Positions 16,979 to 25,849 of a stretch of DNA of 64,000 nucleotides are shown in pieces (the stretch's first letter is position 1; each line of letters starts with the position of its first letter). Below the pieces are notes generated by a model. The model searched no databases. It saw nothing but the letters and a program-made list of their open reading frames with translations, and was not told the origin of the DNA. Both the position numbers and the translations under genes were made by a program. Source of the stretch: Woeseiaceae bacterium (GTDB lineage Bacteria; Pseudomonadota; Gammaproteobacteria; Steroidobacterales; Woeseiaceae); NCBI GenBank assembly GCA_028289545.1, contig JANQPG010000028.1, forward strand, positions 59,837 through 123,836, given 5' to 3'.

Positions 16979-19546
16979 TTACCTGATAGCACCAGCGTTT
17001 CGTAGTTGGCAACTCGCCATCACGAGCCACGCCGGGCGAAACCGACGCAAAAGGCGAAGCGCTGCCAACACCAGCAAGAAAAGGGCCGAGCTATGTCCGC
17101 CTCCTCCGCCGCTGTCCGCTGCCGGAGGGGGCGGCGGGGTGGCGGGGGGTGGCGGAGGCGGGGTCGCCGGCGCCGCAAGGACCTCGAAATCTGCTATCGC
17201 CAGGATTCCGGACTCGCTCAGCACAGTCCCGGCATCGGGCGCCCCGTTCAGCGTTATCCGCTGCGGCCCTGACTCCGTGCCGGTGTAGGAAACGGTCGCC
17301 GTTGCGGTTCGCCCTACGCCAAAACCATCGAACTGGCAGCGAATAGACGAGCCCTCCTTGCTGCAGTCACCTTCGCTGATCTCGACAAGCTCCAGGTCGA
17401 TACCAGCCGTGGGCGCAATGTTGTATCTCAGCTCGTTTGGCGTGTCGGGACCTCGATTGGTCAAAAACAGCTCAAACTGCTGTGTATCGTTGACGGTGAT
17501 TGCCGCGGGAGCCTGCGTGAAGCCGGTTTCAATATCGTACGCAACCGCAAAAACAACAAACACGAGTTCATCGCCGCTGTTGTTCTCGACATTGAAGAGA
17601 GACGTCGTCACAGCAACGTCGATCGTTTGAAAGAGACTCTGCGCGGCTGACGAAAAACCGAGATCGGACGGGACATGCAGATTGACGTCGACATCCGCAC
17701 TGCCCTGCGCCGCTATTTGGCCCAGATCACACTGCAACTGCCCTGCGGCTGCACTGCTGCAGGCAGCAGTCGACGTCAGCGAGAAACGCGGATCTGCTGT
17801 CAGATGCAACGTAGCCTCTGTATCGAAGTCACCGATATTCTGAACGACGACGTTGTAGGCAATGGAACCGCCCTCGTACGTCCGATCGTTGTCGATCGCC
17901 CCCACTCTGGCGATGACCTGGGATGCCGGCTGCACGTTCAGCGAAAATTGCCGCATATTGTTTGCGGGGTTCGTGTCGTTGGCCGCACTCACGGACGCCT
18001 GTAGTGTCTGCACGCCGGTTGCCTGCGGAACAAACTCGGCCGATACGGTCACCGTTTCGCCTGCGTACAGACTGGTGAGGTTACAGGTTTGACTGGGCGC
18101 CGACAGAGCTGTTGTGCAATCTGCCTCCCGATCCGACACCTCGGACACAGTGAGGCCAGCGAGGCCGGGACCATCTATGGCGACTTCGCTGTTAACCGCA
18201 GATTCGAGGCCAATGTTGTTGACGTTGAGGTCAATACGATTGGCGGCCCGATAGTAGACGACGTTCGGCAACAGCGGCGCCTCGAGCTCGATCTCACCTG
18301 TCGGCACTTCGACCAGGCAAGAGGCGTCCCTCAGGAACTCCGAAATTCGTCCGATACTGCAGTTCGAGAGGGTCGCGTTATCAAGCACCCCGGTAAACGA
18401 CATCAGGAAACCGGTCGGAGAGGACTCGCACGCGGAGCCGGTTTCGCCGTCGTGAGGCGCGTTGAGACTATGGCCAATCTCGTGCGCAAGAATCAGTGGG
18501 GCAACGGCAGGATCGCGCATTAGAGTTGCACCGACCCCTATGCCGGGACTGCACGCGCCACCGAGAAACGCCACGCCTCTCGCGGGGCGGTCTTCGAACG
18601 GCGTGTTCGTCAGAAGATGCACGATGCCCAGTGAGGCCAGTTCGGGCGTCGATACCACCCTGTCGCCAAGCTCGGCCAGGATTTCGCTGGAATCCGTAGA
18701 AGCAAAAGCGCCCGAATCGCCGGTCAGGTTTTCGATGTATTCGAGATCCAGGTGGATGTTCGCCTGTGCGCTAAAAATGCCGTCCGCAATGTTTGCCCAT
18801 TCGATGGCGGCCTGAACCTCCCCATCGCCGAGGCGCTCGGCTACGCCGTCGGCAATAACGAGCCCGAGAGATATCGCCCCGAAAGACGGAAGTGTTGCGG
18901 TATTGTGCTGCCTCGACTCCGGCGATTGTGCAGACAGTTCGTGCAGAGATGGTCCGTGCGCAGAATGATGATGCAGCTTACCCGGCAGTAGTGTCGCGTC
19001 GTCGAACGTAAGTCCGATATCGGCCGCGCGCACGACAATTGTCGTATCGGCGGCTTCGTCTGCCGCGGCGGCCAATCCGAATCTTTCCATGCGGTCAATA
19101 ATCAACAGCTCGTTGCCGTCCCATACGACACCGGCAACACGCCCGTTATCGACCGACACCCTCGCCCACGAACCCGGCACATGACGAACCTGCCCTTTGT
19201 AGACGGTCAGGCTGTCGTCGTTGAGCTCGAGACGAGACCGTACTTTAGCCACGAGCCGATCGTTGCGGACGAGATCGAGTACGATCCGCCGATCTGCGGC
19301 AGCCACGATTACGCTCAACCCGCCGGACGGGCCGCTGTTGCCCTCATCGGCAAGGGCCTTCTGCTGCTCGATTCCGAGGGCGGTAACGGGAATGAACTGG
19401 TCGACCTGGACGGCGAGGTCATCAGGCTGGGCCGCGGCAATACCCGTCGATGCTGCTGCCAAAGCAGCAGCGGCGGAGAACTTCCGAAGGCGCAGAAACA
19501 AAGCTGAGTACCTTATGCTGCCCTGGCCTGGACCTTTTGATCTCAT
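16979..19546 (-). CDS. Secreted reprolysin-like metalloprotease with DUF11-type repeats and C-terminal sorting-like signal
   Basis: 855 aa with an N-terminal signal peptide of about 40 residues (basic start, AAALAAASTGIAAAQ). The zinc site is HEIGHSLNAPHDG at about 355-367, the HExxHxxxxxHD pattern of M12B/reprolysin-type metzincins, with FLMSFTG downstream at the Met-turn position. Residues 430-790 contain CARDB/DUF11-like beta domains (VARVGAIDNDRTYEGGSIAY and two further units). The C-terminus has a proline-rich linker, GGGGGH, a hydrophobic stretch LFLLVLAALRLL and RRFR, the tripartite layout of GlyGly-CTERM-type anchors. An extra 18 residues follow it, which is unusual. Probably a surface or secreted protease. 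Confidence 0.85.
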   Translation of the reverse strand: MRSKGPGQGSIRYSALFLRLRKFSAAAALAAASTGIAAAQPDDLAVQVDQFIPVTALGIEQQKALADEGNSGPSGGLSVIVAAADRRIVLDLVRNDRLVAKVRSRLELNDDSLTVYKGQVRHVPGSWARVSVDNGRVAGVVWDGNELLIIDRMERFGLAAAADEAADTTIVVRAADIGLTFDDATLLPGKLHHHSAHGPSLHELSAQSPESRQHNTATLPSFGAISLGLVIADGVAERLGDGEVQAAIEWANIADGIFSAQANIHLDLEYIENLTGDSGAFASTDSSEILAELGDRVVSTPELASLGIVHLLTNTPFEDRPARGVAFLGGACSPGIGVGATLMRDPAVAPLILAHEIGHSLNAPHDGETGSACESSPTGFLMSFTGVLDNATLSNCSIGRISEFLRDASCLVEVPTGEIELEAPLLPNVVYYRAANRIDLNVNNIGLESAVNSEVAIDGPGLAGLTVSEVSDREADCTTALSAPSQTCNLTSLYAGETVTVSAEFVPQATGVQTLQASVSAANDTNPANNMRQFSLNVQPASQVIARVGAIDNDRTYEGGSIAYNVVVQNIGDFDTEATLHLTADPRFSLTSTAACSSAAAGQLQCDLGQIAAQGSADVDVNLHVPSDLGFSSAAQSLFQTIDVAVTTSLFNVENNSGDELVFVVFAVAYDIETGFTQAPAAITVNDTQQFELFLTNRGPDTPNELRYNIAPTAGIDLELVEISEGDCSKEGSSIRCQFDGFGVGRTATATVSYTGTESGPQRITLNGAPDAGTVLSESGILAIADFEVLAAPATPPPPPPATPPPPPAADSGGGGGHSSALFLLVLAALRLLRRFRPAWLVMASCQLRNAGAIR

Positions 19547-19693
19547 TCGATCGGTCTCTTTTGCAGGTTGACCGCCAGTCTACACGTAAGCCGTAGTCCG
19601 CACATTCAAAGCTTTTGACCCTTTCCACCTGACCTTGCCGTTAGCAGACTATTCCCAGAACACGCTTCAAAACATAAGGCGAAACCAATACCG

Positions 19694-20707
19694 GTGCTCA
19701 ACCTGAAACGGCAATCGAAGGTCTTGTCCACCGTACTGCTCATGCTGGCGCTGGGCAACTGCGCGTCGGATCGATACCCCATACCCGAAGGACATGCCGA
19801 AAGCTATTGGGAGCACGCTTGTGGCGTCGAACTTCCGGACTTAGAAAGGCGCCACGAATACGCTCAATGGGACGGGGTGTTTCCGAGAATAGGCAACTGG
19901 TATTTCTATTACTTTCAAGAGCGTCGCGGACGCTATGTTTACCGCGTTTCACATAACGTGCTGGTCGATCACGTCCCGCAGGTCTATGCACATCTGAGGC
20001 GGGGACCACAATGGCCGCCCGCAACCACTCGACGCGACAGGGAGTTCGTGCAAAAAAGCGAACGATTTGCGGAGTGCCTCGACATCAGTATCCAGGCCGG
20101 CGGCGATCACTCGTTGTTTCTCGAGCGAGTCAACGCCACGAGCGCCAGCCCCTCGAGACGGGTAGACGAGCAAGAGGAGATTGAAAGCTTCCTGGCGCAA
20201 TGGCGCAAGGCGAGGCTCTACTGGGCAACCGTACTGTTCGAAGGCGTTGTGTTGTTGGCGTGGTGGATGTTCACATTCCACCGGGGCGTGTACGGACGGC
20301 TGAACAAACGGCTCGACGTTCGTATTGCCTTTAGCCCGATACTGCTGCTCGCGCCGCACTACCTGGGTTATTCGCCATACCTGTTCACGTTCGGGCTGTC
20401 CGGGGGCATTCTGTATCCTGCGTTTGTGGGGGTGGTGTATTCGGCATTCGGCGGAATACCGATCAACGCCACAGACATATGGCTGTTCGAAGAATTACCG
20501 CAACCCTTACGGCACATCTCTCAGATACCCGCTGCGCCACTGACGATCAGTCGATGGACAGCCATCAGCCCGACGGCGTTGCTGGTTTTTGCGGGTGTTG
20601 TGCTGGTTATTGCGCGGCTGTTGAGACAGTACAAACGCATGTTATGCCGGCTGACAACGCATAGTCAGGCCACTGCCAACGCGAACGCAGAAGAAACCCC
20701 GCCGTAG
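19694..20707 (+). CDS. Predicted lipoprotein/membrane protein, unknown function
   Basis: 337 aa from GTG 19694. The N-terminus has a lipobox (LMLALGNC), so Cys23 could be lipidated. Residues 30-170 would be periplasmic (WDGVFPRIGNWYFYYFQERR and neighbours). Three hydrophobic segments follow at about 176-196, 215-260 and 292-312, ending in a basic cytoplasmic tail. No known family. The stop codon lies inside the hairpin that ends transcription between this gene and the spondin gene. Confidence 0.6.
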   Translation: MLNLKRQSKVLSTVLLMLALGNCASDRYPIPEGHAESYWEHACGVELPDLERRHEYAQWDGVFPRIGNWYFYYFQERRGRYVYRVSHNVLVDHVPQVYAHLRRGPQWPPATTRRDREFVQKSERFAECLDISIQAGGDHSLFLERVNATSASPSRRVDEQEEIESFLAQWRKARLYWATVLFEGVVLLAWWMFTFHRGVYGRLNKRLDVRIAFSPILLLAPHYLGYSPYLFTFGLSGGILYPAFVGVVYSAFGGIPINATDIWLFEELPQPLRHISQIPAAPLTISRWTAISPTALLVFAGVVLVIARLLRQYKRMLCRLTTHSQATANANAEETPP

Positions 20708-20716
20708 CGGGGTTTC
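20693..20716. terminator. Hairpin between convergent genes (bidirectional terminator candidate)
   Basis: GAAACCCC (20693-20700) and GGGGTTTC (20709-20716) form a perfect 8-base stem around GCCGTAGC. Short T-runs lie within the arms on either strand but no long U-tract follows, so termination efficiency is uncertain. The stop codon of the upstream gene (20705-20707) is in the loop. Confidence 0.6.
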
Positions 20717-20741
20717 GCAGCACCAAACGGATAGTCGGCTC

Positions 20742-21482
20742 TTAGTGTTTGTTGCGTACCCGCTCGATCACAATCCTCGCCACCGGGTCGGCCCAGTCGT
20801 GAACACGACGGTCCAGATCGTTGTCGCCAATGACGCCGGCATGAGGAATGATTACACCCCCCTCGGCCAGCAGCGGGTTGCTTTCGCCGGTTCCCGCGTC
20901 GTCCGAACCGACACCGATCAGGCCCTGGCACGGCGGTACGATATCGGCAAAGTCTTCGGTGTTTTGCTCGGTACGGGTTTCGTAGCTGGCCGCCAGGAAG
21001 GTCTTCGAGCGGAACGGCAGGCGGACGGTGTTGAGACCCGTGAATCCGTCGTTCGTGCAGATCAGCATGCTGACGAACGACAGGAAGCGCGCGCGCCGAT
21101 CCGTCGTCACTTCGAACGTGACCGAATCGGTAAACGGCGTGCCGCCGGGATTCGCAGCCGGAACGACGGGCGCATTCCCCTGAACGACGCTGTAGACGTT
21201 CGGATCGCCGGACAGCGCCGTGATCAGCGGTTCGAGATTGCCGTTTTCGGCAATGGCGATGACGCCGTCGTTGGCTGGGCTGCCGACGGCAAACACGTTT
21301 GCACGTCGGTTGTGCAGTGCAATAACAGGCGGCGTGAACGCCTGACCCGCGGTCAGGTTCTGAACGGTAATCCGGTACGTAGCAAGCCCGTAGTAGTCCG
21401 CCATGGCGATGGCGGGGGCGAACATCGACGATGCGAGCCCTGCGAAGATCAACGTGCGAAAGGCACTTTTTCGAATATTCAT
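20742..21482 (-). CDS. Secreted spondin-domain protein
   Basis: 246 aa from ATG 21482, which has a GAGGAA site; the frame is open upstream to 21572. Residues 1-26 are a signal peptide (FAGLASSMFAPAIAMA). The mature protein begins YRITVQNLTAGQAFTPPVIA, followed by LHNRRANVFAVGSPAN, the opening of the bacterial spondin_N family. FVSMLICTNDGFTGLN further on is also typical. Two or more cysteines could pair. These proteins are exported beta-sandwich proteins, possibly calcium-binding or adhesive. It is monocistronic by layout. Confidence 0.85.
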   Translation of the reverse strand: MNIRKSAFRTLIFAGLASSMFAPAIAMADYYGLATYRITVQNLTAGQAFTPPVIALHNRRANVFAVGSPANDGVIAIAENGNLEPLITALSGDPNVYSVVQGNAPVVPAANPGGTPFTDSVTFEVTTDRRARFLSFVSMLICTNDGFTGLNTVRLPFRSKTFLAASYETRTEQNTEDFADIVPPCQGLIGVGSDDAGTGESNPLLAEGGVIIPHAGVIGDNDLDRRVHDWADPVARIVIERVRNKH

Positions 21483-21847
21483 GGAGTGTTCCTCGAGTTC
21501 TATTTGGTTGTCGGCCAAGGAAAAACTGTAGGTTTCGCGCGACGAAGCGAAACCACGAGGAAAACTAGCCATCAGTTCTCACGGAAGTATCACTAGTTTG
21601 TTCTGTTTTGGAACGGGGTGGCGGATTTAGGCACCGGCGGCCTGAAGACGTCCTTTTACTGTGTACGGATTTTGGCAAAGATGCCCCGCAATGCGGCTCG
21701 CAACTACTGCAGTAGCCTTCGATGGAAGACAAGGTTTAGATATGCACGACTGGCACTCCACATACCGCTTTCGCGCCCTGACCGACTTCCGCCGCACTCG
21801 AGAGGTCGGGTGACGAGCCTCTGGCACGGCACTATACTTGGCCGGCA
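21483..21847. other. Intergenic stretch without a gene
   Basis: 365 bases between the divergent spondin and FG-GAP genes. No convincing coding frame, tRNA, or strong hairpin is seen. It must hold both promoters but no clear -35/-10 pair could be assigned by eye. Confidence 0.5.
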
Positions 21848-23527
21848 ATGAGCATCCGACTCCGAACTGCTTTGCCACTCTTGGTCGCAGCAACCATCGC
21901 TTTCGGCTGCTCGGACAACCATAGCGACGTACAACATCCGAGTAATGACGCAACGTTAAGCGATCTTCGACTTACAGGTATTACGTTGACGTCTGCATTT
22001 GATCCGGCCGTCACAAACTACGTAGCGACAGTAGGGGCGCTTCGGTCAAAGACCACCGTTACCGCGACACCTGCCGATAATGGCGCGACAGTTGAGATCA
22101 ATGGCGTCCAGTCCGATCCAAACGTTCCCGCTCAGGAAATAGTGCTGAACTTTGGAGTCAATACACTGCTTGTTTCCGTTGCGGCAGAAGACGGGACTAC
22201 AACCGCAAATTATACCGTCGAAGTGACTCGCGCAGACATCGGCAGTCTTGAGCAGACCGCTTACATAAAAGCATCAAACACCGAATCTGGCGACGGATTT
22301 GGCGGCGCAGTAGCGATCTTTCGCACAACACTTGCCCTAGCAGCCGTGAATGAGGGTAGCGAAGCCACTGGAATTGACGGCAATCAGGATAGCAACACGA
22401 AGATCATTTCTGGGGCCGTGTATGTATTTGGCCAGGACGCTGCGGGAACCTGGACCCAACAAGCATACATTAAGGCATCAAATACTGACGGTCGAGATGG
22501 CTTTGGCGAAGACGTCGCGTTGTTTGGAGACACGCTGATAGTTGGCGCACCAGGAGAAGATAGCCCTGCAACCGGAATCAACGGCGATCAGTTTTCCAAT
22601 GCGAGTTTGTCATCGGGTGCGGCCTACGTTTTCGATCGCGACTCCAACGGAGCATGGAGCCAAACGGCCTACATAAAGGCATCCAATGCAAACAGCGGCG
22701 ACCTTTTCGGTTATTCGGTCGCACTTTACGACAATGTTCTTATTGTAGGTGCACCTGGCGACGATCGCGTCTCGGGGCTGTTTGGTTCTGCTTACGTGTT
22801 TGTTCGGGATGACAATGGGAATTGGTCAGAGCATTCCATACTGAGGCCGTCAACACCCGGCACATCCGTAAGATTTGGACATGCAGTTGCATTGCACGGC
22901 GATACTCTTGTCGTCGGGGACAGCTCACGATTTGATAGTGGGCCAGCCTATGTTTTCACACGCGACCAGAGCGGCGATTGGTCTGAGGAGGCGCAGCTGA
23001 CGGCGGTCAACGGTGAATCATCCGATCTGTTCGGCAGCACAGTGGCCATTTACGAAGACCGGATTGGTATCGGAGCCGAGGAAGAACAGAGCACAGCTAC
23101 GGGTGTCAACGGAGATGAAAGCGATAATAGTGGCGCCCAGGTTGGTGCTGCCTACGTATTCTCACGCGATTCATCTGGTAACTGGAACCAGAACGCTTAC
23201 ATGAAAGCGGCAACCAGTTTTCCCGGTGCACGTTTCGGAGTCGGGCTCGATATTGGCAGAGATATGCTCGCAGTGGGAGCTCTACGCGGGAACTTCGGCC
23301 GAGGCGCTGTCACCGTTTTCACTCAGGCAGAATCAGGAGAATGGAGCTTAAGTCGGACAATAACTGCTTCAAATGATGAGTCATCTGACAGCTTTTCCAT
23401 ACCTGCAATTGGCTTGGACAACATAGCAATTGGCGCACCGGGAGAGTCCAGCGGCGCTACCGGCGTTGACGGAAACCAAACTGACAACAGCGAGAGCGCC
23501 TCAGGAGCTGTGTACATACTCAACTGA
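21848..23527 (+). CDS. FG-GAP repeat lipoprotein with cadherin-like domain
   Basis: 559 aa. Signal peptide with lipobox (LLVAATIAFGC), so Cys21 is the likely lipidation site. Residues 35-128 form a cadherin-like beta-sandwich (LSDLRLTGITLTSAFDPAVT, then TANYTVEVTRA). Residues 135-559 hold about six FG-GAP/integrin-alpha-like units of roughly 65 residues, each with AYIKASN, DxFGxxVAL, DTLIVGAPGED, a Ca-loop-like ATGxxGDQxxN and SGAAYVFDRD. These units form a beta-propeller in known members. It is probably an outer-membrane or surface lipoprotein. The gene is AT-richer than its left neighbours and may be transferred. Confidence 0.85.
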   Translation: MSIRLRTALPLLVAATIAFGCSDNHSDVQHPSNDATLSDLRLTGITLTSAFDPAVTNYVATVGALRSKTTVTATPADNGATVEINGVQSDPNVPAQEIVLNFGVNTLLVSVAAEDGTTTANYTVEVTRADIGSLEQTAYIKASNTESGDGFGGAVAIFRTTLALAAVNEGSEATGIDGNQDSNTKIISGAVYVFGQDAAGTWTQQAYIKASNTDGRDGFGEDVALFGDTLIVGAPGEDSPATGINGDQFSNASLSSGAAYVFDRDSNGAWSQTAYIKASNANSGDLFGYSVALYDNVLIVGAPGDDRVSGLFGSAYVFVRDDNGNWSEHSILRPSTPGTSVRFGHAVALHGDTLVVGDSSRFDSGPAYVFTRDQSGDWSEEAQLTAVNGESSDLFGSTVAIYEDRIGIGAEEEQSTATGVNGDESDNSGAQVGAAYVFSRDSSGNWNQNAYMKAATSFPGARFGVGLDIGRDMLAVGALRGNFGRGAVTVFTQAESGEWSLSRTITASNDESSDSFSIPAIGLDNIAIGAPGESSGATGVDGNQTDNSESASGAVYILN

Positions 23528-23548
23528 GTATCGGAACATCCTCCAATT

Positions 23549-23788
23549 GCTACAGCCGCAACGGACTGGCCGACGAAATCGGTCGACGGCTACCGCCTTA
23601 AACTCACGTTTGACGACGGTCGACCAGGCGAGGTTGATCTCTAAGATCCGCTCTGGGGCGAGGTATTTGAGCCTCTCCGCGACCTCGCGAAGTCCAAAGG
23701 CTTTCGCATCGACGAGGGACTGTAAACGATCGTATGGTTCGCTGGTGCAGATCTGGCGCCGGAGTGTTTGTACGAAACCTGCGTCTGA
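23549..23788 (+). pseudogene. Broken DUF2442 gene with two in-frame TAA stops
   Basis: Reading one frame from 23549 gives a DUF2442-type sequence: GYRLKLTFDDGRPGEVDL, stop, DPLWGEVFEPLRDLAKS then KGFRIDEGL, stop, TIVWFAGADLAPECLYE. The stops are TAA at 23642-23644 and 23723-23725, and the final stop is TGA at 23786-23788. All three segments align end to end without a frame change, so two point mutations explain the decay. No start codon is obvious. DUF2442 proteins often pair with DUF4160 in toxin-antitoxin-like modules; no DUF4160 partner is visible here. Confidence 0.7.
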
Positions 23789-23810
23789 TCACGACAGTGC
23801 GCTCCAGGAT

Positions 23811-24092
23811 TCAGGATAGGAACAGCTCGTGCATGACCTCCGGCCTTTTCGCAGCGATTGCAAGCAGCGACCTAGCAGGCCCCGTTGGCTGGCGACGACC
23901 CTGCTCCCATTCCTGAAGCGTTCGTTTCGAAACGTTCAACATGGCTGCAAAGGCTGACTGCGAAACGCCAATTCGCTCACGTGTCGCCTTGATTTCCTCA
24001 GGCGTGATGAAGACATGAACTCTTCCGATCTTGCCTGACTTCAGTTCCTCGATCGATTCGAGAATCTCCTCACCGAGATCACGCTTTGCCAC
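23811..24092 (-). CDS. HigA/NadS-like XRE antitoxin
   Basis: 93 aa. After an acidic N-terminal helix, residues 30-60 contain ITPEEIKATRERIGVSQSAF and AAMLNVSKRTLQEWEQGRR, a clear helix-turn-helix of the type seen in NadS/HigA antitoxins. It would neutralise the RelE-fold toxin encoded just upstream and repress the operon. The gene overlaps the toxin's 3' end by 14 bases, and toxin-first order is typical of higBA. Confidence 0.88.
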   Translation of the reverse strand: MAKRDLGEEILESIEELKSGKIGRVHVFITPEEIKATRERIGVSQSAFAAMLNVSKRTLQEWEQGRRQPTGPARSLLAIAAKRPEVMHELFLS

Positions 24093-24402
24093 TTTGTACC
24101 GCCTCTTTAATCTTTCGTAAAAGTCTTCCCGGTATCGCGTCTACCTCACCTTTGCGGTAGATCGTCAGCATCCAGAAACAACCTTCACCGTCAATGTAGT
24201 AGATAACTCGAACACCGCCGCTCTTGCCTTTACCCGTTGCCGCCCAGCGAATCTTTCTCACACCGCCCGAGTCGCGAACTACAGGACCGGCTGTAGGATG
24301 ATCGATCAGGCGTTGCTGCAACGCAGCGTAGCTGTCGTCATCCAGATAGTCGCCCACTATTCTGGTGAACAGTCTCGACTCGATAAAAACGCGATACTTC
24401 AT
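24079..24402 (-). CDS. RelE/HigB-type toxin
   Basis: 107 aa with the RelE/ParE fold pattern: an N-terminal strand and helix (SRLFTRIVGDYLDDDSYAAL), the central GGVRKIRWAATGKGKSGGVR with basic residues, then VIYYIDGEGCFWMLTIYRK. Members cleave mRNA at the ribosome or, in the ParE branch, target gyrase; the sequence does not separate these firmly. First gene of the operon, with a palindrome just upstream of its ATG. Confidence 0.88.
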   Translation of the reverse strand: MKYRVFIESRLFTRIVGDYLDDDSYAALQQRLIDHPTAGPVVRDSGGVRKIRWAATGKGKSGGVRVIYYIDGEGCFWMLTIYRKGEVDAIPGRLLRKIKEAVQSGKA

Positions 24403-24410
24403 CGCCGCAG

Positions 24411-24431
24411 TTATACGGCGCTGACGTATAA
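24411..24431. promoter_or_regulatory. 21-bp palindromic operator of the toxin-antitoxin operon
   Basis: TTATACG (24411-24417) and CGTATAA (24425-24431) are perfect inverted arms around GCGCTGA. The site lies 9-29 bases before the toxin ATG on the minus strand and touches an AT-rich -10-like block (TATATTATA). It is placed as expected for antitoxin autorepression. Confidence 0.7.
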
Positions 24432-24612
24432 TATATCAAAGCGAATAGCGCGGCAAAAAGACCAGAAAGTACGTGCTTAAGTGCCGTTCAGATTGCCGTC
24501 CGAGTAATGTGCGCTGATCGATATACCAGTCCGGTCAAGTCAGGTGCAATTGACGAAACCTTGGGCGGATTTGCTGCAGCCCACAAGTGTCTGGTAACCA
24601 GGGAATTACGCA

Positions 24613-25617
24613 ATGGCACCACTACGCACAATCCTGATGCTCGTTGTACTGGCCGCCGTCCTGACTGTCGGGTACATGTTGTGGCAGGACACCCCCGACC
24701 GCGGCGAAGAAATCACCACCTTTCCCGCCCAGCCCCGGGAACCGATCGACTGGCGTTTTCTCCCCGGGAACATTTACGAGAAAGTCTGTCATATCGGTCA
24801 TCCCGTGCTGGTTTCGAATTGGGACCAGACACCGGATACACGTTTTGTGTACTTCGAGGGACCGTTCGTCGAATCCGCCGACGAAGAAAACCCCAGGACC
24901 TATCCCTACATGTACAGCGCCATCAAATCGCTGGAATCGGGCCAGGTGACAACCTCGGTGCTGTTGAATTCCATGGACGAGTACCCGGGCGATAACATTC
25001 CGGAAGATTTGGCGGCCCTCAAGTTCCCAATTATTCGCAACGGCTTGCCGGAGGACCCCGCAAAGCTCCCCGCCCTGCTCGGCGAGCCGGACGTCGAGCA
25101 ATCGCTCAACAAGGGGAAAACATCCCGGCTCATCTATCAGCAGCGGCTGTGTTTTGGGGACAACTTGCTTGCCGGGCTGTATGTCGATATCTCCGACGGA
25201 GCGATCATCCGCGCGAAAGGCATAAAGACCGACGTCGAATTGGACCGTCTGATCCGGCGCGAGGTACTCCCCGATCCAGACCCGGAGCCCATTCGTTACG
25301 TCGACAAAAAACCGCTTAAAGGGTCCGGCCAGGAAACGTTCGTCGAATTTATCCTGGCCCGCGAATCCGGCGACCGGGAAGCCGCACTCGCGTTCTTCTC
25401 CGATTCGCAGACCAACGACTGGATTCGGAACGAGGCCACGGCACAATCGGAACCGGGTATCGGTATCTCACTGGAGAGTTTCACGTACCAGACCACAAAA
25501 TATGAGTGGGGCGCGATCGAGATGCGGGCGGTTTACTACCTGGAAAACGGCAGCCTGATGGACTCCCAGCATCGCCTGCGTGAGGAGGCGGACGGGTCTT
25601 GGCGGCTTGAGTACTAG
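24613..25617 (+). CDS. Membrane-anchored hypothetical protein
   Basis: 334 aa. One N-terminal membrane helix at about 6-24 (ILMLVVLAAVLTVGYML), and the rest probably lies in the periplasm. The final 95 residues (from GSGQETFVEFILARESGD) look like an NTF2-like half with a YEWGAIEMRAVYYLENGS strand. The central part contains ENPRTYPYMYSAIKSLESG. No family recognised. AT content is close to the backbone. Stands alone between the toxin-antitoxin locus and a gene remnant. Confidence 0.6.
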   Translation: MAPLRTILMLVVLAAVLTVGYMLWQDTPDRGEEITTFPAQPREPIDWRFLPGNIYEKVCHIGHPVLVSNWDQTPDTRFVYFEGPFVESADEENPRTYPYMYSAIKSLESGQVTTSVLLNSMDEYPGDNIPEDLAALKFPIIRNGLPEDPAKLPALLGEPDVEQSLNKGKTSRLIYQQRLCFGDNLLAGLYVDISDGAIIRAKGIKTDVELDRLIRREVLPDPDPEPIRYVDKKPLKGSGQETFVEFILARESGDREAALAFFSDSQTNDWIRNEATAQSEPGIGISLESFTYQTTKYEWGAIEMRAVYYLENGSLMDSQHRLREEADGSWRLEY

Positions 25618-25696
25618 ACTGCCGCGGCGCAATGTGCTCCCTGGAATGATCCCGACGCCAAAAGTCGAACACGGGCGTTGATTCAAGACGTTTGAC

Positions 25697-25846
25697 TCAA
25701 TCATCAATCACGCCGTAAATATCCAAACTCAACCCGACCCCTCGTTCAGCGAGCTTCTCAAGCGTCTGCGGTGACACTGAGCAGCCTTCGTTTGTGTCGT
25801 TCATGAACCTGCCGACGAAGAGGTCGGTCTGAAATAGAGTACCCGT
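25697..25846 (-). pseudogene. C-terminal remnant of a DUF4279-like gene
   Basis: A 49-codon open stretch with no upstream start reads LFVGRFMNDTNEGCSVSP, then QTLEKLAERGVGLSLDIYG, before TGA at 25697-25699. The CSVSP...LAERGVxLSLDIYG ending is like the C-terminus of DUF4279 proteins. A TAG at 25847-25849 closes the frame just upstream and no N-terminal part is visible. I read it as a decayed remnant; a chance frame cannot be excluded. Confidence 0.4.
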
Positions 25847-25849
25847 CTA

